A stretch of 64,000 nt of DNA from Candidatus Accumulibacter sp. ACC003 (GCF_907163085.1 NZ_CAJQTX010000004.1:390956-454955); one strand, 5' to 3'; counted from the first letter of the stretch, positions 9,157-18,723 are shown. Made by a program: numbers and translations. Notes: generated by a model from the sequence alone, not told the origin.

Positions 9157-9975
9157 TACACCGCCCTGACACGGATGGCCCGGTTTGCCGAATGGATGAT
9201 CGACGAACAAATTCTTGCGACGCTGTCGCAAACATTGAGCTGGAGTCACTTCGTCGAATTGCTGCCGATCAAGGACCCGCTGGCAAGAGACTTCTACGCC
9301 GAGATGTGCCGTATCGAGCGCTGGGATGTGCGCACCTTGCGGCAGAAGATCGGCAGCATGTTGTTCCAGCGCACCGCGCTGTCGAAGAAACCGCAAGCCG
9401 TCATCGCGGCGGAGATCGACCGGCTGCGCGATGGGCACATGACTCCCGACATCGTATTTCGCGATCCCTACCTGCTCGACCTGCTCGGACTCAAAGGCGC
9501 CTATAGCGAACGCGACCTCGAGAGCGCCATCCTGCGCGAGATCGAGGGCGTGCTTTTGGAGCTGGGCTCGGGCTTCGCCTTCCTTGCCCGACAAAAGCGC
9601 ATGAGCGTCGGCAAGGACGATTTTCATCTCGATCTGCTTTTCTTTCACCGCCACCTGCACCGGCTGATTGCCGTCGAGTTGAAACTGGAGTCTTTCCAGC
9701 CCGCGCATGTCGGCCAGATGGAGCTGTACCTGCGCTGGCTGGATAAGCACGAACGCGCCCCCGGTGAGAAAGCCCCGATCGGACTTATCCTGTGCGCCGC
9801 CGCCGATGCCGAGCAGGTGGAGCTGCTTCAGCTCGACGCCAAGTCCATCCGTGTCAGCGAGTACCTCACGGAGTTGCCGCCACTGCCACTGCTGCGCGAG
9901 CGCCTGCACCAGGCGATCGAACACGCGCGAGAGCAGGCGGCCAGGCAACTGCCTGGCTCAGAGGAGCAAGCATGA
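9157..9975 (+). pseudogene. YhcG-like (DUF1016) nuclease, 3' part with catalytic domain
   Basis: This 273-codon segment continues the DUF1016 gene after the IS4 element (GFN, then YTALTRMARFAEWMID). It carries the C-terminal PD-(D/E)xK nuclease core: DFHLDLLFFHRHLHRLIAVE followed by LK supplies the Asp and the ExK. The apparent ATG at 9100 lies inside the IS, so any product would be a hybrid lacking the N-terminal domain. Its stop overlaps the next gene by ATGA, as in an operon. In related loci DUF1016 proteins are thought to help restriction or defence, but the role is not established. Confidence 0.85.
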
Positions 9976-10277
9976 GCGACGATGACGCCATGCAGGCGAT
10001 CCACCGCCTCGCCGGTAGTCTGCTGCATCTTCAGCAGCAGGCCGCCCAACAGTACCTGCCGGTTGTTGATAACATCCTGCGCACCCGCTCGCGCGATACC
10101 CGGCACATCGAGCATACGCTGGATGGTCTGCTCGACTTCTGCGGCCACGAACCCGTCCTGCGGATGTACAAGAAGCTCTGTCGTCACTATTGGGACATCG
10201 ACCCGAACGCCACTGCCTATTACGTCAATGCTTATCGCGAATATTGGGATAGTAACGAACAGGACGGCCAGCCATGA
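9972..10277 (+). CDS. Small conserved-looking protein of the RM cassette
   Basis: A 101-residue protein between the DUF1016 gene and hsdS, overlapping both neighbours by four bases, with GGAG eight bases before its ATG. It is helical and polar. Its C-terminal part (MYKKLCRHYWDIDPNATAYY, then VNAYREYWD) is rich in aromatic residues. No catalytic motif, membrane segment or zinc site is visible. I do not recognise a named family. The tight coupling with hsdS argues for a role in the RM complex or its control, which is inference. Confidence 0.7.
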   Translation: MSDDDAMQAIHRLAGSLLHLQQQAAQQYLPVVDNILRTRSRDTRHIEHTLDGLLDFCGHEPVLRMYKKLCRHYWDIDPNATAYYVNAYREYWDSNEQDGQP

Positions 10278-11701
10278 TCGCCGACCTCAAGCCGTATGCG
10301 GAATACAAGGAGTCGGGGTTGCCGTGGCTTGGTCAGGTGCCAGCGTCATGGCAACTGCGACGAGCCAAGTTTCTGTTTCGCGAGGTCGACGAACGATCCA
10401 AGACAGGCAAGGAAGAGGTGCTCTCTGTGTCGCATAAAACGGGAGTTACGCCGCGTAGTCAAAAAACCGTCACGATGTTTCTGGCCGAGTCCAACGTTGG
10501 GCACAAGATTTGCCGTCCTCAGGACTTGGTAATCAACACGCTATGGGCTTGGATGGCCGCCCTCGGAGTGTCGATGAACACGGGAATCGTCAGCCCGGCC
10601 TACGGCGTCTATCGCCCACTCACGCCAGGGCAATTGCTACCCCGCTTCGCAGACTTGCTACTGCGCACTTCTATCTATGCCGCTGAATATCAGCGCCGCT
10701 CGACGGGTGTAAGCAGTTCGCGTCTGCGGCTCTATCCAGAGGATTTCCTCCGTATTCCTGTTCTCTTCCCCAGCGCTGAGGAACAGGCCGTCATCTTGCG
10801 CTTTCTGGACTGGGCGACCGGGCGGCTGGAGCGGGCGATCCGGGCGAAGCGGAAGGTGATCGCGCTGCTCAACGAGCAGAAGCAGGCCATCATCCACCGC
10901 GCCGTCACCCGCGGCCTTGATCCCTCCGTTCCACTCAAACCGTCCGGCATCCCCTGGCTCGGGGACATTCCGCAGCATTGGGTGGTGCGCCGGCTGCGGA
11001 CGCTGGTCCACGACATCGATCAGGGTGTTAGTCCGCTCGCGGTGGGCTTTCTCGCCGAAGGCAATTCCTGGGGCGTGCTGAAGTCTGGTTGCGTTAATAG
11101 GGGAGTGTTCCGCGAAACTGAGCACAAACAGCTGGCACGCGGTTTTGAGATCGATCCCGATATTGTGGTGAAGGTCGGTGATGTCCTCATTTCACGTGCC
11201 TGCGGGTCACCTAAGCTAGTCGGTTCCGTTGGGCGCGTGAAGTCACTCCGCCATCAACTCATTCTCTCTGACAAGACATTTCGCGCCCGCTTTCGTGGCA
11301 GTGTGAACGTCGACTTCATGGTTTTTGCCATGAACTGCGTCTACTACCGTCATCAGGTTGAGCGGGCAATCAGTGGAGCGGAAGGAATGGCTAACAACCT
11401 TCCGTTGTCAGCTCTTCGCAATTTCACTTTCGCAGTTCCGCCTACGAACGAGGCTACAGCGATCTCTGGTTACGTTGAAAGCGAAACGGCGGAACTACAA
11501 ACTGTCACCGCTCGCCTCGAACGAGAAATCCAACTCCTCCGCGAATACCGCACCCGTCTCGTCGCCGACGTCGTCACCGGCAAGCTCGATGTGCGCGAGG
11601 CGGCGGCGCGGCTGCCCGACGAAGCGCCGCTCGACATCGCCGAGGACGACGACGCCCTGACCGACGAAGCCGAAGTCGCTGACGAGGAGCTCACCGAGTG
11701 A
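10274..11701 (+). CDS. hsdS: Type I restriction-modification system, specificity subunit HsdS
   Basis: HsdS (475 residues) sets the DNA target of the HsdM/HsdR complex through two target recognition domains separated by conserved helices. Each half opens with the typical GLPWLGQVPASW and GIPWLGDIPQHW motif (near residues 14 and 217). Each ends with the coiled region EEQAVILRFLDWATGRLERA or TAELQTVTARLEREIQLLRE. The length and duplicated layout are complete, so the subunit looks functional. The acidic C-terminal tail is somewhat long. It overlaps the genes on both sides. The recognised sequence cannot be predicted from here. Confidence 0.93.
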   Translation: MIADLKPYAEYKESGLPWLGQVPASWQLRRAKFLFREVDERSKTGKEEVLSVSHKTGVTPRSQKTVTMFLAESNVGHKICRPQDLVINTLWAWMAALGVSMNTGIVSPAYGVYRPLTPGQLLPRFADLLLRTSIYAAEYQRRSTGVSSSRLRLYPEDFLRIPVLFPSAEEQAVILRFLDWATGRLERAIRAKRKVIALLNEQKQAIIHRAVTRGLDPSVPLKPSGIPWLGDIPQHWVVRRLRTLVHDIDQGVSPLAVGFLAEGNSWGVLKSGCVNRGVFRETEHKQLARGFEIDPDIVVKVGDVLISRACGSPKLVGSVGRVKSLRHQLILSDKTFRARFRGSVNVDFMVFAMNCVYYRHQVERAISGAEGMANNLPLSALRNFTFAVPPTNEATAISGYVESETAELQTVTARLEREIQLLREYRTRLVADVVTGKLDVREAAARLPDEAPLDIAEDDDALTDEAEVADEELTE

Positions 11702-13275
11702 GCACCGAGCGCAGCGCCGACTATCTGGCGGGTCTGGTCCGCGAGCTGTGCAAGCTGCCACATGAAACCGAGTGGCTGGAGTTTAAGGTCGACAATGCCG
11801 ATCCGCAGGCGATTGGTGAGTATCTTTCGGCACTGGCCAACGCGGCGGCTTACAACGGAAAAGCGTTCGCGTACCTGGTCTGGGGTGTCGAAGACCAGAC
11901 CCATCGCATCGTTGGAACCCGCTTTGCACCTGCCACCTGCAAGAAAAGCAACGAGCCGCTGGAGAGCTGGTTGTTGCGGCTGCTCACGCCAAAGATTCAC
12001 TTCCGCTTCTACGAGCTGACGCTGGAGGACCTGCCGGTGGTGTTGCTGGAGATCGGCCGGGCCTTTCGTCATCCGCTGCGATTCCAGAATGAGGCCTTCA
12101 TTCGCATCGCTTCCGTCAAGAAGCCGCTGAAAAACGCCCCCGACCGCGAGCGTGAGCTGTGGCGGATCTTCGACCAGACGCCCTTCGAGGACTTGATTGC
12201 CGTTGAACGCGCCAGCGCGGACGAGGTATTGCGCTTGCTGGATTATCCGGCCTACTTCGACCTGCTCGAACAGGCCCTGCCGAGCAATCGCGATGGCATC
12301 CTCGAAGCCCTGGCCGACGATGGTCTGATCAAGCCCTGCGAAGCCGGAGGCTGGAATGTCACCAAGCTTGGCGCGATGCTGCTTGCCAAGCGTCTGGGAG
12401 ACTTCCGCGCCTTGCGGCGCAAGCTGCTGCGGGTGATTCAGTATCGCGGTATCGGCCGCACCGAGACACTCAAAGAGCACGAGTTGAGCAAGGGTTATGC
12501 CTGCGGTTTCGAGGAATTCAATGCCTACATCGACGGCCTGCTGCCGTCCAGCGAGGTCATCGGCCAGGCGCTGCGCAAGACCGTGCCGATGTTTCCGGCG
12601 CTTGCCGTGCGCGAACTGGTGGCGAATGCGCTGATCCACCAGGATTTCTTCGTCACGGGTGCCGGGCCGACCGTGGAGATCTTTGCCGACCGCATTGAAA
12701 TCACCAATCCGGGTGAACCGCTGGTGGACACCCAACGCTTCGTCGATACCCCGCCGAAATCTCGCAACGAGGCGTTCGCCTCACTGATGCGGCGGTTTCG
12801 GATTTGCGAGGAGCGCGGTAGCGGCATTGACAAGGTGATTGGCGAGGTCGAGCGCTTTCAGCTCCCGGCGCCGCTGTTCGAGGTGCCGCCGGGATTTACG
12901 CGGGTCGTGCTGTTTGCGCACCGCCCTCTGAATGAAATGGATAAGGCCGATCGGCTGCGGGCGTGCTATCTGCATGCCTGCCTTCGTCATGTGACCCGCC
13001 AGTCGATGACCAATGCCTCGGTACGGGCGCGTTTTGGTATCGCCGAAAAAAATTCGGCCACCGCCTCGCGGCTGATTCGGGAGGCTGTAGCCGCAAGATG
13101 TATCGCTCCCTACGATCCGCATGCGGCACCTAACGGTCATTGCGTGAGGCGGCTCGCGCCACCCCGGATGATGAAAGAAAATACGAGTGGGTGGAAACGG
13201 CAGAGGTCGAGCAATGAGATGGTGGTTGGACGAAGCCGCTACGCGGAGGAAACCCCGGTGCTGTCGTCGCGTTGA
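11698..13275 (+). pseudogene. AlbA_2/Schlafen-domain putative DNA-binding ATPase, C-terminus displaced by IS elements
   Basis: The native protein has an N-terminal AlbA_2 (Schlafen-like) domain (ETEWLEFKVDN and FAYLVWGVED). A GHKL-type ATP-binding region (VRELVANALIHQDF, IEITNPGEPL, EERGSGIDK) and a winged helix follow. It is the group formerly called RecG-related transcriptional regulators and is common in type I RM cassettes. Native coding runs to about 13131 (YDPHAAP); the remaining codons to 13275 are IS91-like DNA. The missing tail KLMRYVPIWA lies at 17113-17169, in frame once the inserts are removed, for about 496 residues. Because only the last 18 residues are replaced, the protein may still work. 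The start overlaps hsdS by ATGA. Confidence 0.85.
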
Positions 13276-13338
13276 CTCAAGATGTGACCTCGCCCCTCAT
13301 CCGAGGGACGTTCATGACGAATGCGAGGTTACCGCAAG

Positions 13339-14255
13339 ATGGAAGAGATGTCCGCTGTCGCAACGACGATTTTTGACACGAACTACGAGCTGCACCAGAA
13401 GCACCTGAAGCTCAAGGGCTTGCAGCCGAAGACGATCGACGCGTATTCGCGCGCCGTCCGCCGGGTGGGAGATTACTTCGCTCATCAGATCGACGATCTG
13501 AGCGAGGCCGACCTGTTGGATTACTTCGCCGACCTGCGTGAGACGCACTCCTGGAGTTCGCTCAAGCTCGATCTGTACGGGCTCAAGTTTTACTACGAGC
13601 ACGTGCTGAAGAAACCCTGGGTGGCGCCCGGTCTGATCAAGCCGCCGCGCTCGCTGCGCCTGCCGGACATCGTCACGGTCGAGGAGACCGAGCGGATTTT
13701 TCTGGCCACGCAGGTGCTCAGTTACCGCGTTTTCTTCTTCACCCTCTACAGTCTCGGCCTGCGCCTGGGCGAAGGCTTACGGCTGACGGTCGCCGACATC
13801 GACGGCGCGCGCGGGCGGGTGCATATCCGCGATGCCAAGGGCAACAAGGATCGCCTGGTGCCGCTGCCGACGGCCACCTACCGACTCCTGCGTTGTTTCT
13901 GGCAGCGCCACCGTAATCCCGTTCTGCTGTTTCCCAATCGCCGCGGCGGCTTGCCAGGTGCGAGCAGCGCCAGGACACCGCTCAATCGCAGCGGCGTTCA
14001 GAAGGCACTGCGGGCGGTGGTCGAATCCTGCGGGCTAAAAAAAACATTTCGCCGCACAGTTTGCGTCACGCCTATGCCACGCACCTGATCGAGGCGGGCG
14101 TCGAGCTCACCGAGGTGCAGAGCATTCTCGGCCATCACTCGATTCTCACGACGGTTCGCTACACCCATCTGACGGATCAAACCCGGCATCACGCCATCGA
14201 CCGCATCAACGCGCTGATGGACCGCTTTTGTCTGAGCAAGGGGACGCCGCGATGA
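13339..14255 (+). pseudogene. Tyrosine recombinase of the IS91-like element, frameshifted or -1 frameshift expressed
   Basis: The N-terminal SAM-like core-binding domain and the first catalytic Arg (GLRLGEGLRL) and Lys (KGNKDRLVPLP) are in the frame that ends at 14088. The HxxR box (PHSLRHAYATHL) and the Tyr nucleophile (TTVRYTHLT) are in the -1 frame, ending at 14255. The switch falls at a run of eight A (14037-14044). Either one A is missing, or ribosomal -1 slippage joins the halves. The full product would be about 305 residues. Its stop overlaps the start of the IS91 transposase. Confidence 0.8.
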
Positions 14256-15358
14256 TCCGCCTCGGCTCTGTCATTGCCGAATTCGAAGCGGACTTCATGA
14301 CGCAATTTCGCCACCGCCTGAGCTTCGATCAGCTTCGGGCACTCTCGGCGATGCGCGATTGCCGCGGCCCGGCCAGCCCGATGATGCAGCTCCAGTGCGA
14401 AGGCTGCGATCAGCAAAAACTCGTTCCGCATTCCTGCGGCCATCGCCTTTGCCCGCACTGCCAGCACCACGAGAGCCAGCAATGGCTGGAACGTCAGATA
14501 GAGCGCCTCGTCCCGGCCGACTACTTTCTGCTGACCTTCACGCTGCCGGCCGAATTGCGCGGGCTCGCTGCGGCGCACGCCGACGTCGTCTTCGATGGCT
14601 TGATGCGCTGTGCCTGGGAAACGGTGCACCGCTTCAGTCAGAACGACCGGCAGTTGCAGGGCACGCCCGGCGCCATCGCGGTCCTGCACACGCACTCGCG
14701 TCGGCTCGACTTCCACCCGCATGTCCATCTCGTCGTCCCCGCGGCAGCGATCGATGCCGCGAAGCAGCGCTGGCGACGCAAGCGGCGCGGCAAGAACGGC
14801 ACCTACCTGTTCAACGAGAAGGCGATGGCCAAGGTCTTCCGGGCCAAAATGCTGGCGGCGATCGAGGCGGCCGGCATTTGCCTGCCGGCGTCCTATCCGC
14901 GGGAATGGGTAGCGCACTGCAAATCGGTGGGCAGCGGCGAGAAGGCCCTGATCTACCTCGGTCGTTACCTCTACCGCGGCGTCATCCGTGAACAGGACAT
15001 CCTCGCTTGTAAGGATGGGCGGGTGAGCTTCCGCTACCGCAACGCACAAACCGGCAAGTCGGAAAAGCGCTCGCTAGCCGGCGCCGATTTCCTCTGGCTG
15101 ATCCTCCAGCACGTGCTACCCAAGGGCTTTCGCCGCGCCCGCAATTTCGGCTTCCTGCACGCCAACTGCAAGCGCCTGATCAGTTTGCTGCACCGCTTGC
15201 TGAAGTTCGATCCCAGCCGCTTCACGCCGCCGCGCAAGGAGCGGCCAGCGATGCTTTGCCCGTGCTGTGGCTCCGTGATGTCAATTGTCCGGACGCGTAT
15301 TCGATCAACATCGCCCGCCTTCGTCGCTGCTCCACCGCTCGTCGCGATCGCTGCCTGA
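14252..15358 (+). CDS. IS91-family (Y2 HUH) transposase
   Basis: A protein of about 368 residues with an N-terminal zinc-binding region (CEGCDQQKLVPHSCGHRLCP, then HCQHHES). It has the HUH metal site (FHPHVHLVV) and the two-tyrosine motif YLGRYLYRG. IS91 transposases move by rolling-circle-like single-strand transfer. The ATG at 14252 overlaps the recombinase stop and follows AAGGGG; the TTG at 14228 is the alternative. The C-terminal CPCCGSVMSI zinc knuckle is present. It appears intact. Confidence 0.92.
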   Translation: MIRLGSVIAEFEADFMTQFRHRLSFDQLRALSAMRDCRGPASPMMQLQCEGCDQQKLVPHSCGHRLCPHCQHHESQQWLERQIERLVPADYFLLTFTLPAELRGLAAAHADVVFDGLMRCAWETVHRFSQNDRQLQGTPGAIAVLHTHSRRLDFHPHVHLVVPAAAIDAAKQRWRRKRRGKNGTYLFNEKAMAKVFRAKMLAAIEAAGICLPASYPREWVAHCKSVGSGEKALIYLGRYLYRGVIREQDILACKDGRVSFRYRNAQTGKSEKRSLAGADFLWLILQHVLPKGFRRARNFGFLHANCKRLISLLHRLLKFDPSRFTPPRKERPAMLCPCCGSVMSIVRTRIRSTSPAFVAAPPLVAIAA

Positions 15359-15668
15359 TCGTGTAAGCCGCCTTCACAGCGCTGTCCGGCCGCCTTTGGG
15401 ACTTCAGTTTCCCCAAGCTGAGTGACGGGGTCGCCCGGAGTTCAGTGGCCGGGACGCCAAAACGGCCGGATTTGCGCGATCTTCGCTGACGGTGCCGCAG
15501 CGCGCGGCGACGGCCCGCTCCCCGCCCTTCGGCATTCATGCCTGCGGGGTAAATCCAAAAAAGATATTTGCAGAGGGCGCGCCCAGCGCTCCGGCCCGGG
15601 CTCGTCCAACAAACGGATCAGATCGTGGCTTCGCACGATCTATCCTTATTCGTTGGACCCCGATGCCT

Positions 15669-15810
15669 AACGTGACCCGCTGAACCGACTCGTACCCCGG
15701 ATTGCCTCGTAGAGAGCGCACGGTAAAAAGGCCGCAGGGGCAACCCTGCAGGTTGTTTCGGTCAAGCGCCGTTCCCACCCGTTCGTGACTTTACGGGAAA
15801 GGAGTAACGG
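15669..15810 (+). ncRNA. Candidate IS110 bridge RNA region
   Basis: Known IS110-group elements encode a bridge RNA in the noncoding end upstream of the recombinase gene; it pairs with target and donor DNA. This 142-base region upstream of the transposase fits in position and size. It contains at least one clear stem-loop (GCAGGGGCAACCCTGC near 15737-15752). The guide loops were not resolved, so the call rests on position and family knowledge. Confidence 0.4.
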
Positions 15811-17031
15811 ATGGAACTGGCGAAACTGTACAAGCGTGTCGTCGGGCTGGACGTTCATCAGGCGAAGATCACGGCCTGTGCGATCACGGAAGATGAGGCC
15901 GGCCAGACGAGTGTCGAGTTGGCCGAGTTTGGTGGTTTCAAGCGTGACCGCCAGGCGATGGCGCAATGGGTGGCCGCTCACGGCGCCGAGATGGTCGTCA
16001 TGGAGAGCACCGGCATCTACTGGAAGAGTCCGCATGCGGCGCTGGAACAGGTCGGCATCGTCGCGACGGTCGTCAATGCGCGGCACGTGAAGACCGTACC
16101 TGGCCGCAAGACGGACTGGGCGGATGCGCAGTGGCTGGCGATGCTGGCGCGAGCCGGCATGCTACGCGCGTCCTTTGTGCCGCCGGCACAGTTTCGGGCT
16201 TTGCGCCACGTCGGGCGACAACGCCAGCAGCTGGTCGGCATCCTTTCGAGCGAGAAGAACCGCGTGCACAAGATCCTCTCCGACGGCGGCATTCGTTTGT
16301 CGGTGGTGGTGAGCGACATCCACGGCGTCGCCGGGCGGGCGATGGTCAAGGCGCTGATCGCCGAGCACTCTCCCGCCGAGGTGTTGATGCTCGCCGGCAA
16401 CCGTCTCAAGGCCGACCGTACGGAACTGCTCGACGCGCTCGACGGCGAACTCACCGCCGACCACCGCTTCGTGCTGCATGAATTGATCGCGCACGTCGAG
16501 GAGCTCGAACGCCGTATCGATCGTTTCGACCAGTATCTGCTCGATCAACTGACACCCTACCGAAGCACGCTGGCATTGATGCAGACCATCCCCGGCATCG
16601 ACGCCGTCGGTGCCGCCTTGCTGCTGGTCGAGATCGGTAATGACATGAGCGCCTTCGGCTCGGTTGATCGACTGGCCTCATGGGTGGGCATTTGTCCTGG
16701 CAACAACGAGTCCGCCGGCAAGCGAAAGACCGGACGGATACGAAAAGGTAACCCCTGGGTCCGACGCCTGCTTTGCCAGTTCGCGCACGCGGCCAGTCGG
16801 ACGCGATGTGCTTTCAAGTCCAAGTTCGAGGCGCTTCGCTTGCGACGAGGGCATAAGCGCGCCATCGTCGCCATCGCCCACAAGATTCTCAAAACGGTCT
16901 TCCTGTTGATCAGCCGACAGACGCACTACCGGGACTCGGCAACCGACTTCGAAGCCCTATCTGTTGCACGCAACGCCCCTCGCTGGTTGAAGATGCTCAA
17001 GAAGCACGGTTTTATCCCCGCTGCCGCCTGA
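15811..17031 (+). CDS. IS110-family DEDD transposase
   Basis: A 406-residue recombinase with an N-terminal RuvC-like DEDD domain. The acidic residues are in GLDVHQAKITACAI, VVMESTGIYW and KTDWADAQWLAML. The C-terminal Tnp_20 domain includes the helix-hairpin TIPGIDAVGAALL and the serine-containing PGNNESAGKRKTGRIRKGN. AAAGGAG precedes the start. Length and motifs are complete, so the gene is probably active. It sits inside the AlbA_2 gene of the RM cassette. Confidence 0.94.
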   Translation: MELAKLYKRVVGLDVHQAKITACAITEDEAGQTSVELAEFGGFKRDRQAMAQWVAAHGAEMVVMESTGIYWKSPHAALEQVGIVATVVNARHVKTVPGRKTDWADAQWLAMLARAGMLRASFVPPAQFRALRHVGRQRQQLVGILSSEKNRVHKILSDGGIRLSVVVSDIHGVAGRAMVKALIAEHSPAEVLMLAGNRLKADRTELLDALDGELTADHRFVLHELIAHVEELERRIDRFDQYLLDQLTPYRSTLALMQTIPGIDAVGAALLLVEIGNDMSAFGSVDRLASWVGICPGNNESAGKRKTGRIRKGNPWVRRLLCQFAHAASRTRCAFKSKFEALRLRRGHKRAIVAIAHKILKTVFLLISRQTHYRDSATDFEALSVARNAPRWLKMLKKHGFIPAAA

Positions 17032-17112
17032 GCTACTCTTCCCGCCTGTTGCTCTCAATGGCATCAAGTGCCAGAGATTCGCTCGCCTTCAGGAGGGTGT
17101 TCTTTCACGGTA

Positions 17113-17169
17113 AACTGATGCGCTATGTGCCGATCTGGGCTGCCCCTGAACGGCGCATCGGTACTTGAC
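17113..17169 (+). pseudogene. C-terminal end of the AlbA_2 gene after the IS insertions
   Basis: The codons AAA CTG ATG CGC TAT GTG encode KLMRYVPIWAAPERRIGT and then a stop at 17167-17169. The stretch KLMRYVPIWA is the conserved C-terminus of this family, and it joins in frame to CCT at 13129-13131. This shows that the IS91-like and IS110 elements sit together inside one gene. Confidence 0.8.
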
Positions 17170-17271
17170 GGGTACTTGATGGCGAAGGGTGGAATACATC
17201 GATCAAGGAAAGTAGTTGCCATTGTTTCAATGGCTTATGTTCAGATTCGGTACTTGATGGGTAGTTGATGG
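17159..17271 (+). repeat. Two 25-bp direct repeats before hsdR
   Basis: The first copy (17159-17183) and the second (17247-17271) differ at two positions. Each is itself a near duplication of GGTACTTGA, giving four related units within 113 bases. The second copy ends 16 bases before the hsdR ATG, overlapping its leader. They could be operator sites or relics of tandem duplication. Confidence 0.6.
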
Positions 17272-17287
17272 AAAGGGGTGCAGCGGC

Positions 17288-17965
17288 ATGACCACCGACA
17301 CCAGCGAGAAAGGCCTCGAAACACTGATCATGCGACACATGACCGGCACCGACGGCCTTGCCGCGCTCCCGAACAGCGTCGCCGAACGGCCTCCGCCCTA
17401 TGGTGGCAGCGGCTACACCGCCGGCTGCGCCCGCGACTACGACCGCGCGCACGCGCTCGACGCGCCGCAGCTCTTCGCTTTCCTGCGCATCACCCAGCCG
17501 AGAACGCTCGAACGGCTGGCGATAGGCGACGCCAATGACGCCATGGACATCAACCGCCTGAAGTTCCTCAAGCGTCTGTCCGGCGAGATCGGCAAGCGCG
17601 GCGTCATCGACGTGCTGCGCAAGGGAATCGAGCACCATCCAGCCGGCCACTTCGACCTCTTCTACGGTACGCCGTCGCTGGGCAATGCCAGGGCTGAGGC
17701 GTTGCACGCCGAGAATCGTTTCTCGATCACCCGCCAGCTCGCCTACAGCATGGATGAGGCGCGCCGCGCGCTCGACCTGGGGCTGTTCATCAACGGCCTG
17801 CCGATCGCGACCTTCGAGCTGAAAAACAGCCTCACCAGGCAAACCGTTGCGGACGCCGTCCAGCAGTACAGGCGCGACCGCGACTGTTACGTCCGCCGCT
17901 CTCCAGGAACTGACGGCGTGAGATATCCCGTGGACGGCGAGGGCGAAAGAAGGCGGCCTGCCTGA
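17288..17965 (+). pseudogene. hsdR: hsdR, 5' segment (nuclease domain), cut by a Tn7/Tn5053-like transposon
   Basis: This is the N-terminal part of the type I restriction subunit, ending truly at 17884; later codons are transposon. It holds the PD-(D/E)xK-type nuclease region: AYSMDEARRALDLGLFINGL then IATFELKNSLTRQ supplies the ExK. AAAGGGG precedes the ATG. The gene resumes at 21171. Confidence 0.9.
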
Positions 17966-18060
17966 AGGATGTTGGGACGAAGTGAACGAAAGAAGGGCCG
18001 GGACAACTCTGCTATCGTGGGAAGTTATCAAGACAAACCACACCGCAAAGCGCCCAGCCC

Positions 18061-18594
18061 ATGCAGCGAATTGTAGCCGGCATCGAGACGATCGAGCAGC
18101 ATCTTGAGGCCATCAAGCAAACCCCCGAAGCGTATCGACCGCCGTGCTGCCCGCATTGCGGCCTGAAGATTCTCTGGCAGCACGGGCACTACGAGCGCAA
18201 GGCCGACCGGCGAGCCGGGCAGGATTCACTCAATCCGGTGCCGATCTGCCGCTACTGTTGCTCTGGATGTCGGCGCACGTGTTCGCGTCTGCCGGCGTGC
18301 ATCGCGCCGCGCCGCTGGTATGACTGGTCAGTGCAGCAAGCGGTCCTGGCACAGCGGCTGAGCGGTGCGCCCGATCGCCCCGGCGCACCCGGCGCGGCGC
18401 CCGAGCGGCGCACCGCCGGTCGCTGGTGGGCCTGGCTCCAGGAGCGCCGCCTGCTGTTCGAGTTTCACCTGCGTGCTCGCTTTGCCGACCTCGGGCGGAC
18501 GGTCGACGGCAGCGCTTTCTGGCGCCGGGTGTTCGAATCGATCGGCCTGGCACAGGCCATGACCTGGCTTGATCGGGAGATCAGCGTCCCGTGA
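18061..18594 (+). CDS. Zinc-ribbon accessory protein of the transposon (DUF6431-like)
   Basis: A 177-residue protein starting at an ATG 176 bases inside the left end. It has several Cys pairs (CCPHCG; ICRYCCSGCRRTC), suggesting a zinc ribbon, followed by a helix rich in Trp and Arg (RRWYDWSVQQAVLAQRL). Similar small zinc proteins precede the DDE transposase in related elements. DNA end recognition or regulation is plausible but inferred. Confidence 0.65.
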   Translation: MQRIVAGIETIEQHLEAIKQTPEAYRPPCCPHCGLKILWQHGHYERKADRRAGQDSLNPVPICRYCCSGCRRTCSRLPACIAPRRWYDWSVQQAVLAQRLSGAPDRPGAPGAAPERRTAGRWWAWLQERRLLFEFHLRARFADLGRTVDGSAFWRRVFESIGLAQAMTWLDREISVP

Positions 18595-18723
18595 TGAACT
18601 GATTCCGAACGAGCGGCAGACGGTGAGGTCCCCGCCCGGGCGGGGACCCCACACAGTTTGCTCCTGTCATTAGAACGGCCGTTCTGGTTTGATCACCGCT
18701 CCGATTTATCACCAGGAGTGGTT

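Larger units (their letters stand above)
13133..15668 (+). mobile_element. IS91-like element with tyrosine recombinase and HUH transposase (limits approximate)
   Basis: The element begins where the AlbA_2 frame loses homology and ends before the IS110 element. It carries a tyrosine recombinase gene followed by an IS91-type Y2 HUH transposase, the layout of ISPps1-like members. A stem AGATCGTG/CACGATCT around 15624-15645 near the right end resembles the hairpins at IS91 termini. Both borders carry CCTAACG (13129 and 15665). No inverted repeats are present, as expected for the family. Confidence 0.7.
15669..17112 (+). mobile_element. IS110-family element, about 1.44 kb (limits approximate)
   Basis: This segment lies between the IS91-like element and the point where the AlbA_2 frame resumes (17113). 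It holds one DEDD transposase gene, a 5' noncoding region of about 140 bases and a short 3' region. No inverted repeats or target duplication are seen, which is normal for IS110. The AlbA_2 gene was probably its first target, with the IS91-like element arriving next to it. Confidence 0.75.
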
